64,000 nucleotides of DNA from Leuctra nigra (lineage: Eukaryota > Arthropoda > Insecta > Plecoptera > Leuctridae), in contig OW203771.1 of assembly GCA_934045905.1 (NCBI GenBank), positions 3,720,001 to 3,784,000 of the forward strand. The letters run 5' to 3'. This document shows, in pieces, positions 49,013 to 61,464 of the stretch (position 1 is its first letter; each line of letters opens with the position of its first letter). A program made the translations under genes and the position numbers. Below the pieces are notes generated by a model. It searched no databases, was not told the DNA's origin, and was given only the letters and a program-made list of their open reading frames with translations.

Positions 49013-49561
49013 ATGTTGACCAATATCGATCAGATCAGATTGTTGATCAGATTTCATGTCGGCTCAATTCTTTATGAAGAATATACACCTGCTAATAAAT
49101 GGATCACAACAAAAGGAGGACTATCATCTTCAGAATGGCGTGAAGCTCTGAAGTTCACAACTAACACCGCCCCTGTGAGAGCTCTTCATGGACGAAGCCT
49201 GGACGGAACCCGTTGTCGTCACTGCGACAACGAGAAAGAAACCCTTCCCCATGTCCTAGGCTTCTGTCCCTATGGAGAGCTACTACGAAACACTCGGCAT
49301 CATAACATCAGGACGCTACTAGCGAATAGCCTGAAGCAGAAAGGTCTTGAGGTATATGAAGAAGTCGCTGGTGTCTCTGCAAATGGAAGCAACAGAAGAA
49401 TCGACATAATTGCCATCAACAGAACATCTCTTCAAGGCTACATCCTCGACCCCACTGTGAGATTTGAAACACACAAAGGGCAGCCCGAAGAAGTGCACGA
49501 GGAGAAGAAGACCATTTATGAGCCAACTATTGAATACTTTAAGGAGAAATATGCACTTTAA
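49013..49561 (+). pseudogene. 5'-truncated R2-like LINE, ORF C-terminus
   Basis: The 182-codon open frame contains a CCHC zinc knuckle (CRHCDNEKETLPHVLGFC) followed by a restriction-like endonuclease region with RRIDIIAINR and the family phrase ILDPTVRFE. This order, after a lost reverse transcriptase, is the C-terminus of R2/NeSL-type non-LTR retrotransposons. The sequence to about 49890, ending GAATAAAG and a TA-rich tail, is its 3' UTR. It is inserted antisense to ChAT, and everything upstream in the element is missing. Confidence 0.8.
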
Positions 49562-49899
49562 GACATTGAAGTGATTGGCTTGTGGGTCGGGGCTCGTGGC
49601 ACCATTTCAGATTTCTTTGTTAAGTTTTGTAAACGTTTTAAGTTAAGTTTAAAGATAATTTATAACATAGTTTTATTGTCCCTAAAGGGTTCAATTCAAA
49701 TATTTAGAAACCATTGTTATAGTAATTAGTTGTTAGTTAGATTTTCCTTTTCTGTTTAATCAAATCATTTTCATTTATGTTTTATATCAAATTAATGTAT
49801 TATTTTATTGATTGTTATTCTGTGTGTTTACAACCTTTATGTACAAAGGCAGACTTTATTTTATTGTGAATAAAGATTTATATATATATAAGCATAACA

Positions 49900-51020
49900 T
49901 TTCATAGGTCCATTTACGGGATTTTATGGTCCTTTTTTAATAGTATTAATCCTAGTTACTTTATGTTTTAAGGTACAGTACGTCCAGTGAGCGTGTAGCC
50001 AGTTCAGCAAATGCTGTGTAAAATTCAACAATGGGTTTAGCTTGTAATCCTGAGTGTTTTGACGCGTGTGCGGTTGTAAATATCTCTCAACGACTGCAGG
50101 TGTTCTGGAAAGGGTTGTTTTGTTGTGATGCCAAATATCTTTCAATGCAGTTGGCTTTTAAAATTCAAGGAAAGTTGTTTAAAATGGCAACAGTGTAGGT
50201 GGAAGGGGTGGCAGGTCATAAAAAGAGTTGTATCTTGTCAGAGCTTAACGGTCGAACAAGGGTCGAACAATACTGCTCATCTTATGAAAGGAAAGGCTAC
50301 ACGCTCGCTGGACGTACTATACCTACCATTTTCCTGCTTTTTTGGAGGTTTTATAGGTGCTAAACATCCTAGACATATATCAGCAATGCAAAATTATTGA
50401 ATTTTCCACCTGAGGACGGACATTTTGTTGGCACATTGACGGGCTAGATTTATAACTTTATTGAGGTAAATCGATGTATTTTTATGATTCCTCTTCGTAC
50501 TAAAGATATCTCCGGAGCCTATACAATTTCCCAGGTACTCATTAACTATAAAATATCGTCAAACAAGCAGAGAATCACAGCTATTCGTGATCCCCCCCTG
50601 TTCTTGATCACCACTGTCAGTGCAGTGTGTGTGTATCTCTGTGAAAATGTTTGGCTACTGAAATGCTGCTTCCTAACGCGCTCCCTTGCACAAGTTGTGT
50701 CGTACAGGTGTAATAATACTTAGTAAACTTCAGCTACAAACTCGCAACCTACCTTCCAGCTAAACATTTACAGAAACGTCTTACACATGACTTATTCAAA
50801 TCGAATTCAAAGTAGCAACTTTTGCCGGGAGCGACGTCTCGCGAGCGCTCTGCGAAATGTGTTTCAACTTTACACTCGAACTTCTGTAAACTTCGTCGTC
50901 TCTCAGGAATGAATTTATTTCTGTGTTGGAATTCGAATTCATCTCTCCAGGTGGCTTTTAGAATAAAAAGCAGCTGGCGGGGTATGAAGACAGATAGTTC
51001 AGTTTAATTGTTATATTGTC
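49900..51020. other. ChAT intron 2, middle part
   Basis: No gene supported. Plus-strand frames of 60-91 codons have no family resemblance. Confidence 0.4.
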
Positions 51021-51024
51021 CTTT

Positions 51025-51430
51025 GAAGTTAAGACGGCTGGGTACAGGGTAGTGAGTTTGACATTGAAGAGTATTTTAATTGATTTTTATCAATATCTTT
51101 TACCAATGTAATTGTTAACAAAATAACTTAATAAGGCTTTGTACGAGTGTTCAGAACAGTTCAATGAAAATAATTCCATAGCTTGTAATGGTTTATATTT
51201 TATTTACTTTGCCCTGCAGACGTTTAGTGCCCGAAAATTAGTAAAATTATGGCACTAAACATCTGTTGGACAAAATAAAACTACTAACTTATTCCAAACT
51301 ATGATTTTTTTTTCATTGAACTGTTCTGAATACTCGTAAAAAGTCCTATTTTGTTAACAATTACATTGGTAAAAGATATTGATAAAAATCGATTAAAAAA
51401 CTCTTCAAGGCCATGCTAACTACTCAGCCC
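51025..51430. mobile_element. foldback MITE, same family as 36741-37272
   Basis: The left arm begins AAGACGGCTGGGTA, with GTGAGTTTGAC and GAAGAGT. The right arm is the inverse, ending CTCTTCAAGGCCATGC. The centre reads CACTAAACATCTGTTGG. Target sequences differ from the 37-kb copy. Confidence 0.65.
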
Positions 51431-52046
51431 TCTTAATTTCAATGATTCTTGATGTGAGCTCAAAGACCAATAATTTTTCCTTCATCCAACCATATTTTGT
51501 AAGGATAACATGAGTTATTGTGTAAGGGAATACTTCAATATAACTGTATTTTCTGACATCATACAAATTGCGATTTTATTGAGCTTGATTACATAATTCC
51601 AAGAGTGTACAAAAGAAATCGAGGAAATTGACTCCCTGCCTTCTACCTCTGATGGGCATAGATTATTAACGAAGTACTTGAGGTGTCCCGCTGAGGATCT
51701 TAATGTGTCTTTTATTTCGAAGTATTTTTTTTTCTTCTGATTAGTTGATTTAATAATAAAATGAAGCCAACAAGTTGACAAAGGTTGAGTATTAAAACTT
51801 CCCGGAGTAATGGAGAAGGGGGTAGTATCATTTTTAGCAGCTTTTAAGACTTCAAAGTCCACTTAAAAGCTCAACCACTCAGGTTTATCGGATTTCAAAG
51901 TAAACTTATTTCAACTTAAAAGCTGAAAGGTCAAGTAATGAGTCATTAACATAGTTTTTATTACGCTTTTCAAGGATTCCCTAACTGTTTGTATAACTTA
52001 ATTATTTATCTCAATGAATTATTCGTATCCACAAGTGTTGACCCAC

Positions 52047-52219
52047 CTGTCCAGCAGCTCTTTGTGGTTGAGGATCTCCTGTATCATCCTTGCTGTGAAT
52101 ATGACCATGTCAGGTTGGCCGGTGAAGCGTCTGGGTGGGAACACCATGCCAGGACTGGAGTTGATCACCAGTGGGATGGTGTTGTTGTAGTACATGTCTC
52201 CCATCCACCAGTCATAGGC
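52047..52219 (-). CDS. ChAT: choline O-acetyltransferase, exon 2 of those visible
   Basis: Acceptor CATGTTACAG/GCC, donor GGACAG/GTGGGT, phase 0 in and phase 2 out. It encodes AYDWWMGDMYYNNTIPLVIN, then SSPGMVFPPRRFTGQPDMVI and MIQEILNHKELLD. DMY(L/M/Y)NN...VNSSPG is the ChAT version of the family motif; carnitine acyltransferases have different residues where NN stands. The acceptor and the first ~75 nt are the template of the 38-copy array. Confidence 0.95.
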
Positions 52220-55200
52220 CTGTAACATGTCAATATCATGTTGATATGAGGAACACCATGCCAGGACTGGAGTTGATCACCAGTGGGATGGTATTGTTGT
52301 AGTACATGTCTCCCATCCACCAGTCATAGGCCTGTAACATGTCAATATCATGTTGATATGAGGAACACCATGCCAGGACTGGAGTTGATCACCAGTGGGA
52401 TGGTATTGTTGTAGTACATGTCTCCCATCCACCAGTCGTAGGCCTGTAACATGTCAATATCATGTTGATATGAGGAACACCATGCCAGGACTGGAGTTGA
52501 TCACCAGTGGGATGGTATTGTTGTAGTACATGTCTCCCATCCACCAGTCATAGGCCTGTAACATGTCAATATCATGTTGATATGAGGAACACCATGCCAG
52601 GACTGGAGTTGATCACCAGTGGGATGGTATTGTTGTAGTACATGTCTCCCATCCACCAGTCATAGGCCTGTAACATGTCAATATCATGTTGATATGAGGA
52701 ACACCATGCCAGGACTGGAGTTGATCACCAGTGGGATGGTATTGTTGTAGTACATGTCTCCCATCCACCAGTCATAGGCCTGTAACATGTCAATATCATG
52801 TTGATATGAGGAACACCATGCCAGGACTGGAGTTGATCACCAGTGGGATGGTATTGTTGTAGTACATGTCTCCCATCCACCAGTCATAGGCCTGTAACAT
52901 GTCAATATCATGTTGATATGAGGAACACCATGCCAGGACTGGAGTTGATCACCAGTGGGATGGTATTGTTGTAGTACATGTCTCCCATCCACCAGTCATA
53001 GGCCTGTAACATGTCAATATCATGTTGATATGAGGAACACCATGCCAGGACTGGAGTTGATCACCAGTGGGATGGTATTGTTGTAGTACATGTCTCCCAT
53101 CCACCAGTCATAGGCCTGTAACATGTCAATATCATGTTGATATGAGGAACACCATGCCAGGACTGGAGTTGATCACCAGTGGGATGGTATTGTTGTAGTA
53201 CATGTCTCCCATCCACCAGTCATAGGCCTGTAACATGTCAATATCATGTTGATATGAGGAACACTATGCCAGGACTGGAGTTGATCACCAGTGGGATGGT
53301 ATTGTTGTAGTACATGTCTCCCATCCACCAGTCATAGGCCTGTAACATGTCAATATCATGTTGATATGAGGAACACCATGCCAGGACTGGAGTTGATCAC
53401 CAGTGGGATGGTGTTGTTGTAGTACATGTCTCCCATCCACCAGTCATAGGCCTGTAACATGTCAATATCATGTTGATATGAGGAACACCATGCCAGGACT
53501 GGAGTTGATCACCAGTGGGATGGTGTTGTTGTAGTACATGTCTCCCATCCACCAGTCATAGGCCTGTAACATGTCAATATCATGTTGATATGAGGAACAC
53601 CATGCCAGGACTGGAGTTGATCACCAGTGGGATGGTGTTGTTGTAGTACATGTCTCCCATCCACCAGTCATAGGCCTGTAACATGTCAATATCATGTTGA
53701 TATGAGGAACACCATGCCAGGACTGGAGTTGATCACCAGTGGGATGGTATTGTTGTAGTACATGTCTCCCATCCACCAGTCATAGGCCTGTAACATGTCA
53801 ATATCATGTTGATATGAGGAACACCATGCCAGGACTGGAGTTGATCACCAGTGGGATGGTATTGTTGTAGTACATGTCTCCCATCCACCAGTCATAGGCC
53901 TGTAACATGTCAATATCATGTTGATATGAGGAACACCATGCCAGGACTGGAGTTGATCACCAGTGGGATGGTATTGTTGTAGTACATGTCTCCCATCCAC
54001 CAGTCATAGGCCTGTAACATGTCAATATCATGTTGATATGAGGAACACCATGCCAGGACTGGAGTTGATCACCAGTGGGATGGTATTGTTGTAGTACATG
54101 TCTCCCATCCACCAGTCATAGGCCTGTAACATGTTAATATCATGTTGATATGAGGAACACCATGCCAGGACTTGAGTTGATCACCAGTGGGATGGTATTG
54201 TTGTAGTACATGTCTCCCATCCACCAGTCATAGGCCTGTAACATGTTAATATCATGTTGATATGAGGAACACTATGCCAGGACTGGAGTTGATCACCAGT
54301 GGGATGGTATTGTTGTAGTACATGTCTCCCATCCACCAGTCATAGGCCTGTAACATGTCAATATCATGTTGATATGAGGAACACCATGCCAGGACTGGAG
54401 TTGATCACCAGTGGGATGGTATTGTTGTAGTACATGTCTCCCATCCACCAGTCATAGGCCTGTAACATGTCAATATCATGTTGATATGAGGAACACCATG
54501 CCAGGACTGGAGTTGATCACCAGTGGGATGGTATTGTTGTAGTACATGTCTCCCATCCACCAGTCATAGGCCTGTAACATGTCAATATCATGTTGATATG
54601 AGGAACACCATGCCAGGACTGGAGTTGATCACCAGTGGGATGGTATTGTTGTAGTACATGTCTCCCATCCACCAGTCATAGGCCTGTAACATGTCAATAT
54701 CATGTTGATATGAGGAACACCATGCCAGGACTGGAGTTGATCACCAGTGGGATGGTATTGTTGTAGTACATGTCTCCCATCCACCAGTCATAGGCCTGTA
54801 ACATGTCAATATCATGTTGATATGAGGAACACCATGCCAGGACTGGAGTTGATCACCAGTGGGATGGTATTGTTGTAGTACATGTCTCCCATCCACCAGT
54901 CATAGGCCTGTAACATGTTAATATCATGTTGATATGAGGAACACCATGCCAGGACTGGAGTTGATCACCAGTGGGATGGTATTGTTGTAGTACATGTCTC
55001 CCATCCACCAGTCATAGGCCTGTAACATGTCAATATCATGTTGATATGAGGAACACCATGCCAGGACTGGAGTTGATCACCAGTGGGATGGTATTGTTGT
55101 AGTACATGTCTCCCATCCACCAGTCATAGGCCTGTAACATGTCAATATCATGTTGATATGAGGAACACTATGCCAGGACTGGAGTTGATCACCAGTGGGA

Positions 55201-56373
55201 TGGTATTGTTGTAGTACATGTCTCCCATCCACCAGTCATAGGCCTGTAACATGTCAATATCATGTTGATATGAGGAACACCATGCCAGGACTGGAGTTGA
55301 TCACCAGTGGGATGGTATTGTTGTAGTACATGTCTCCCATCCACCAGTCATAGGCCTGTAACATGTCAATATCATGTTGATATGAGGAACACCATGCCAG
55401 GACTGGAGTTGATCACCAGTGGGATGGTATTGTTGTAGTACATGTCTCCCATCCACCAGTCATAGGCCTGTAACATGTCAATATCATGTTGATATGAGGA
55501 ACACCATGCCAGGACTGGAGTTGATCACCAGTGGGATGGTATTGTTGTAGTACATGTCTCCCATCCACCAGTCATAGGCCTGTAACATGTTAATATCATG
55601 TTGATATGAGGAACACCATGCCAGGACTGGAGTTGATCACCAGTGGGATGGTATTGTTGTAGTACATGTCTCCCATCCACCAGTCATAGGCCTGTAACAT
55701 GTTAATATCATGTTGATATGAGGAACACCATGCCAGGACTGGAGTTGATCACCAGTGGGATGGTATTGTTGTAGTACATGTCTCCCATCCACCAGTCATA
55801 GGCCTGTAACATGTCAATATCATGTTGATATGAGGAACACCATGCCAGGACTGGAGTTGATCACCAGTGGGATGGTATTGTTGTAGTACATGTCTCCCAT
55901 CCACCAGTCATAGGCCTGTAACATGTTAATATCATGTTGATAGGAGGAACACCATGCCAGGACTGGAGTTGATCACCAGTGGGATGGTGTTGTTGTAGTA
56001 CATGTCTCCCATCCACCAGTCATAGGCCTGTAACATGTTAATATCATGTTGATAGGAGGAACACCATGCCAGGACTGGAGTTGATCACCAGTGGGATGGT
56101 ATTGTTGTAGTACATGTCTCCCATCCACCAGTCATAGGCCTGTAACATGTTAATATCATGTTGATAGGAGGAACACCATGCCAGGACTGGAGTTGATCAC
56201 CAGTGGGATGGTATTGTTGTAGTACATGTCTCCCATCCACCAGTCATAGGCCTGTAACATGTTAATATCATGTTGATAGGAGGAACACCATGCCAGGACT
56301 GGAGTTGATCACCAGTGGGATGGTGTTGTTGTAGTACATGTCTCCCATCCACCAGTCATAGGCCTGTAACAAT
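52149..56373 (-). repeat. 38 x 112-bp array on the 3' splice site of ChAT exon 2
   Basis: Unit landmark CCAGGACTGGAG recurs every 112 bp from 52149 to 56293. Each unit has ~37 bp of intron, the ACATGTTACAG acceptor and ~75 nt of exon coding AYDWW to GMVF. Variants are clustered: GATAGGAGG occurs only in the last five units, GTTAATATC mainly in units beyond 54100, and the AAC (for AAT) Asn codon in scattered short blocks. A copy used as acceptor would meet TGA six codons past the exon part. Confidence 0.95.
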
Positions 56374-56379
56374 AACTCA

Positions 56380-56450
56380 TGTCAATGTCAGTTGGTAGAC
56401 CACTCGCACGGCAAGTCGGAGGTACCAGGTTCGACCGGATACTTTAATCT
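56380..56450 (+). mobile_element. tRNA-like SINE head
   Basis: AGTTGGTAGACCACTCGCACG resembles a pol III A box region and CAGGTTCGACC a B box 33 bp later. There is no closing acceptor stem, so it is a tRNA-derived retroposon fragment rather than a tRNA gene. It lies immediately after the 112-bp array. Confidence 0.45.
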
Positions 56451-57518
56451 ACCATAAAATCTAGAAATAATTCGTTTGATAGCGCCTGTTAATTTCAATG
56501 CTCTAGATCATATTGATGAAAATGTTGTGATAAGAATTCAGTGAATTTCTCTGATGAAAAAGTTTTGTCGAAGAAAGAAGTTACCAAATAAACGCAAAGA
56601 TAATTCTCCTGAGGATAAAAAAACTAGAATCAATCTACTTGGCACACTACTGAGAAAAACATGGCAACAGTTTTAATTCTTCTTCATTTGTTTATTCCGC
56701 CCATCTTTCTGTTGACCTTGTGTCATTGCGAGTTGATATCTTCATCCATTTCTGTCTTTGTTTATTCGCATTTGACATTTACTTTTCACGTTCAGTTACT
56801 TCTCGATGTTCGCTGATGTACGCTGATGCAGGTAGTGAGTCACACGCGGGTTTTCCTGCCGGTTTGCCTCGGGCATTCGCAGCCAGTTTCTCAGAGTGTG
56901 CTTACGGAGCATATTTCCTTCGTTACAAGTATTAACGCATTCAAAATAAGTGAATACTCAGTTCCCAATCCTTTCTTCTTTAAATAAACGAAGAAACTGT
57001 TTACTGGGTATATTGATTTAATATAAACTACTATCTAGCAACTACACCAGTTACTACCACGTCAAACAAATAAACCCTAAGCACAATATTTCGGGGATCC
57101 TTCTACCACCGTATCAAATACAGTACTAGTAATACTTATTACTACTACTGTATTTGCTACAACTCATCAAGCTTATTACTACTACTGTATTTGCTACAAC
57201 TCATCTTCCCTTAGGCACTTAAGTCCGGTCAAGGCAACAACTAATCCCATCTGTGGGTGACGTCAGCCATTAAAAACAACTTCATACACCTCATCTGCCT
57301 TTCTTCTTACCCTCGTTGCAACATCCCCCACTTCATTTCAACATTCCGAGCTTCAACGGCGACGTCAACCTCCAACATCGAGAACGACGCCTGACGACGC
57401 CGACCAGGGTAAGCCCAAAAATACTTAACAGAAAGTCCACAGCCTCTATTTCAGGCCTTAGGGCCAACAACTCATATACTAATAGCCTGCTCCTGAGAAT
57501 GATTTGATTTTTTGTTTT
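56451..57518. other. ChAT intron 1, first part
   Basis: AT-rich. A short direct duplication (CTTATTACTACTACTGTATT) occurs at 57136-57205. Nothing else recognised. Confidence 0.4.
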
Positions 57519-57754
57519 GGTCTGGGGCTTAACGTCGCACTGTTCTGCAGCGAGGCTAATGGCGACAAATGCATGATTATGATGATGATTGGGAGATGAG
57601 GGTGAAGAGTAGGTAAGGATGGAAGGTGGGAAGGAGGCGGTCGTGGCCTATTAGTAGGATACCTTCCCAGCATTTGCCTGTCGACTGAGGGAAAACCACG
57701 AAAAAACCCAGTCAGGAAGGACGGCCGCGGGAATCGAACCCGGGCCTCCGGAAT
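57519..57754 (-). mobile_element. SINE copy
   Basis: Same family and orientation as 46992-47234: B box GGGTTCGATTCCCGCGGCCG, body with CGACAGGCAAATGCTGGGAA, and tail GTGCGACGTTAAGCCCC followed by an A-rich end. Confidence 0.75.
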
Positions 57755-58402
57755 ACAAGTTCAAAGCGTTACAATTTCGAAGTAAACCCATCTACTTTCG
57801 CTCATTATGACCCCCTCTCTGGGTTTGAATCTAGGCAACTTATTTCATTTAAAATATTTCCAGAGCTTCAAATTCACACAAATGTTTGTCACTAATTTTG
57901 TCACCGGTAATTAACGATGGTTGTAAACGGTCAATGTTCCAAATACTTGTTTAGAAAATTACTGTGCATGTATACAAAAGAGCTGTCTGGTGTAATTCAA
58001 TAAAAAAATGAATGAATTATATAATCTAATAATCAATCACTGTCAATAAGCGATTATGCAGATGTATTATTAAATGACGTTATAAATCACACGGTATCGC
58101 GACTGCGATTGGTTCGTGGCCCTGAGCGTGCGCCGTTAAGCGTTCCCCCTGATTGGATCGGCCGCCCGCCATGCATGCCAGACGGCCGGGTTGCATCCCT
58201 TCCCCTGCAGCATCCCCTGGACCCGTCTTATATCCAGACAGAGTTGAGACGGAGAGCGAGTGCCAGGAGAGATTCAAAGTTTAGAGCTAAGAGTTCGAAG
58301 AAATCACAAATGAATCTTTTATTTCTCTTGGCTGACATATAAAGTTAAATCGCTGGAATGTGAAGTTGATTTATATTGGAATGGTACTCTAATTAAACTA
58401 TT

Positions 58403-58627
58403 ATGATGATGGATAAGAACAGGATTCCAAGAAGAGCATGGGAAATGACAAGAAGAGATACGAAAAGAAGAGTAGGAAGACCAAGAGAGAGGTGGAAAGA
58501 TCAAATCAAAAGGGATGTGGAAGATAGAGGAGAAAGATGGGAAGAAATTGAGAGGGAGAAGAGGTGGGAAGATGGAGAGAAGTGGGAAGAGATGTTGGAG
58601 AGGAAGGAGAAGTTTGAAGAAAAATGA
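58403..58627 (+). pseudogene. LINE reverse transcriptase C-terminal fragment
   Basis: The open frame MDKNRIPRRAWEMTRRDTKR, then RVGRPRERWKDQIKRDVEDR, resembles the RRxGRPxxRWxDxIxxDL tail found at the end of many insect LINE ORF2 proteins. It continues in a Glu/Arg/Trp-rich stretch to a stop. No reverse transcriptase domain precedes it, so it is a relic. It is antisense to ChAT. Confidence 0.5.
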
Positions 58628-58892
58628 TGCATCGAGTCTGGCAAACAGGCGCTGATTGAATGCCCTAGTAATGGTTTACAATGTTTCAAATACTTAGTTA
58701 TAGTTTTTTTAGATATATGTTAACCCCTTACCCGACATTGTTGGAAAGGTTGGAATAAAACAAAATACATATCTGTACCTCAGAGGTAGAAGGACGGAAG
58801 TGTGTTTTCTCGATTTTGAGATGCACACGGTTGTAATCAGTAATATAATCAAACTCTATACATTTCCAATTGACTGATGTCAGCAAACAGTA

Positions 58893-59178
58893 AAGCTGGG
58901 TTCCCATACTTCACATCGAATTCGCTTCCGGTTCGCTTCGCTTTCGCAAAATGGCTACCTATTAACAAAGGAAATCGTCCATGTTTACATTCGCATGTTC
59001 CCGTGTTTCGGTTTCATTAAAGTTGAGCCAATTTTAACTTTGACGAAACCGAAACGAAACCGAAACAAGTGAACATGCGAATGTAAACATGGACGATTTC
59101 CTTTGTTAAAAGGTAGCTATTTTGCGAAAGCGAAGCGAACCGGAAGCGAATTCGATGCGAAGTATGGGAACCCAGCTT
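58893..59178. mobile_element. foldback MITE with TA duplication
   Basis: Ends AAGCTGGGTTCCCATAC and its inverse GTATGGGAACCCAGCTT, flanked by TA on both sides. The arms of ~130 bp match almost throughout, around a short centre (GTTGAGCCAATTTTAAC). It has no coding capacity. Confidence 0.75.
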
Positions 59179-61266
59179 TATACCTAGAGAGCCTATGTTA
59201 TACCTACTGAAGTATTCTCTTACACAATGACTAATGTCACCATTACAAATATGATTGGATGAAGACAGAATTACTGTTTTACGAGCTTACCTCAAGAATC
59301 ATTGAAATTGACTTCAAACTTTTCTATACCTCTGCGGTAAAGCTTAGATAGAACTTGAAGAACTTGATCAACGGTAAGGTTCCGTTAATGCTCCACGACC
59401 ATTTCTTCATCATCTTCTCCCTATCATCATTAGTGTTGTGACTTAAAAAAAAAATTTCATGAAAATTTTCATGAAAATACTCATTTGCAGAGGACCTTTT
59501 AGCATATTTTCAATTTTTTTATTTTGTAAAGTGTTAATGGAGGTGTGTTACAATGCGTGATAGAAATACATTTAAAAATGTCGGTGCACCTACCAGAAAA
59601 ATAAAAAAATAAAAAAATAAATTTACCTTCCTCAGGATTCAAAACATTGAAAAGTTTCATGAAAATTTTCATGAAAAATTTCATGCAAATTTGCAAATTT
59701 TAAATTCACAAAAAAAAAATCATGAAAAATACCAACACTAATCATCATACATTCATCCATCCCCATTACCCCAGTTAACAGTATCAAATATACACAAAAT
59801 GTTTTGGAACATAATGAGTGCTATAATTCCCGGCACTAACTGGTCAACCTCCCTGACCACATCTATCACATCAAGGTTCAACGACCCCCACCCCCAACCC
59901 CCGGGCTCAACGAGGTGGGGTGAGGGGATTATACATGGTGATTCGATTACAGCGGTGATATTGAAGCATAACTTCGTCTCCCCTCGTGATATTTACATAT
60001 TATGACAGAGCGGGAGACGGGGTTGTAACTTGGTCAGCTGGAGGATCTCAAACTCTCATCTGACATGTGAGAATATTCTTAATTCTTGAACTTTTAAATT
60101 CCCATTTCTGATGGAATTCGATTCCATGCAATGTTAATCCTTATGGCCGTGACCGGATTCCATCAGAATGGAATTGGGAAAACGATCTAGAATAGCCCTC
60201 CTGGGGACCGCTGTAGAAACTGATGGCTGCGTCAAATTTTCCCAAAAAGCGGACATTATAAGGCTCATTATTTACTCCACTGTTATGCAACTTTGCAAGG
60301 TGGTTTTGATACACATTTTCTGGGAATCCTATTGAGAAATTTTAAGTATACTTGAAATGAAAAAAGTGTTTTATCATATTTTTAAGTATGAATTATTTTT
60401 TTCCTTTAAATATATCTTACATTTTCTTAATAATATTGCTGGAAAATAGGTATTAAAACTACCCTGGCGCTTCTAATTCCCCCTGGAGTTGGACAAACCG
60501 CAAACATGTTGACAAACAAGTGAATATTCGCGTTTTCGGGCTGACCAGATGGCAGCACTTTCCAGTCGGCTTTAACCACCATGACACTTAAGTGTCATGC
60601 GTAGTGACGCACATTGGTTTGTTGACGTTGTTTGGTGTCATGGCGTCATGGCGGAATCGAAGTGTCAGTGAAGGTGTAATAACTTGTGAGTTGTGTTGTT
60701 TACGTTATTATTTTGTTATTACTTCATTTTTTCATTTCCACCAGATTCCTTACCAAACTTGTGGTTCATTTCCGAAGTTAATAAATACTGCCTTTCTGAT
60801 CAAAATGACATTGATAACATCAATAAAATTGGCTGCCGAAACGAAAACGATTGCGTCTTTAGCACTACTTTCTCACACTTGAGTGTGCCCCCTTTGCTCT
60901 AAAACGCGAATAGTCCTTGGTTTACAACATCAATAATTTCATAATGAGCAGGAACCGTCATTCAATACAATGATATCTATACATCTAGTGGATTTGATTC
61001 GAATTTATATTTGTTGACGATGTAAATAAAAAAATACCTTTTGAGAAAAAAACGGCGAGGATTTAAACAATTCGAGAAAACAACGACAGCACACCTATGG
61101 TGGTAAATTTAGTAAATTTGCAGTCAATTTATAACCAAATTTAAATTTCATTGTTTACATTTTTTCACTGTCAAAACAAATAAGAGAATCTATAAACTTT
61201 CCAATAACCCTCTTGCCAGAAGTGGCACGATCACGTATCGCTTATCCATGACAAAAGCCAACTCAC
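59179..61266. other. ChAT intron 1, distal part
   Basis: Contains the inverse copy of the TTTTCATGAAAATTTTC element (59455-59735) and of the GATTCCATCAGAATGG repeat (60105-60190; partner at 4485-4560). The 60592-60902 plus frames are not convincing. No other gene seen. Confidence 0.45.
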
Positions 61267-61464
61267 CCAGTTGTCCATCTCCTCCTTCCGCTTGACCAGT
61301 CTCTCCTGGAGCTTCTGGCCGACTCCGCCAGGCGCCGCGAACTGCTTGACGATGATGCGCGTCTTCTCGTACTGCTGCTCCGTGGTGAGCGGCTTGACAG
61401 TGGCGAGGTAACGCTCCAGGGTCTGATCCAGTGGCGGCACGGGCAGCTTCGGCAGGGGGGCGCA
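61267..61464 (-). CDS. ChAT: choline O-acetyltransferase, first visible exon (partial gene)
   Basis: ChAT transfers acetyl from acetyl-CoA to choline in the cytosol of cholinergic nerve endings. This 66-codon exon has acceptor GCGTGTTCCAG/TGC and donor AACTGG/GTGAGT, both phase 0. It encodes CAPLPKLPVPPLDQTLERYL, then GGVGQKLQERLVKRKEEMDN and W. The LPxLPVPPLxxTLxxYL motif opens all animal choline/carnitine acyltransferases. The ten exons from here to 27603 total 1,890 nt in one frame (629 residues), close to a full enzyme; the initiating exon must lie upstream. No array adjoins this exon. Confidence 0.93.

Noticed and set aside
60592..60902. Overlapping plus-strand ORFs of 96 and 69 codons
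   Set aside because: No homology recognised, no splice support; the region has repeat-like palindromes (CACTTAAGTGTCATG).
27603..61464. Carnitine O-acetyltransferase instead of ChAT
   Set aside because: DMYYNN with VINSSPG, CMAQYYRLLTSYRVPG, CYEHSPSEG and the R-V-D-x-I-R-S motif fit choline rather than carnitine acyltransferases; no peroxisomal C-terminal AKL-type signal is present.
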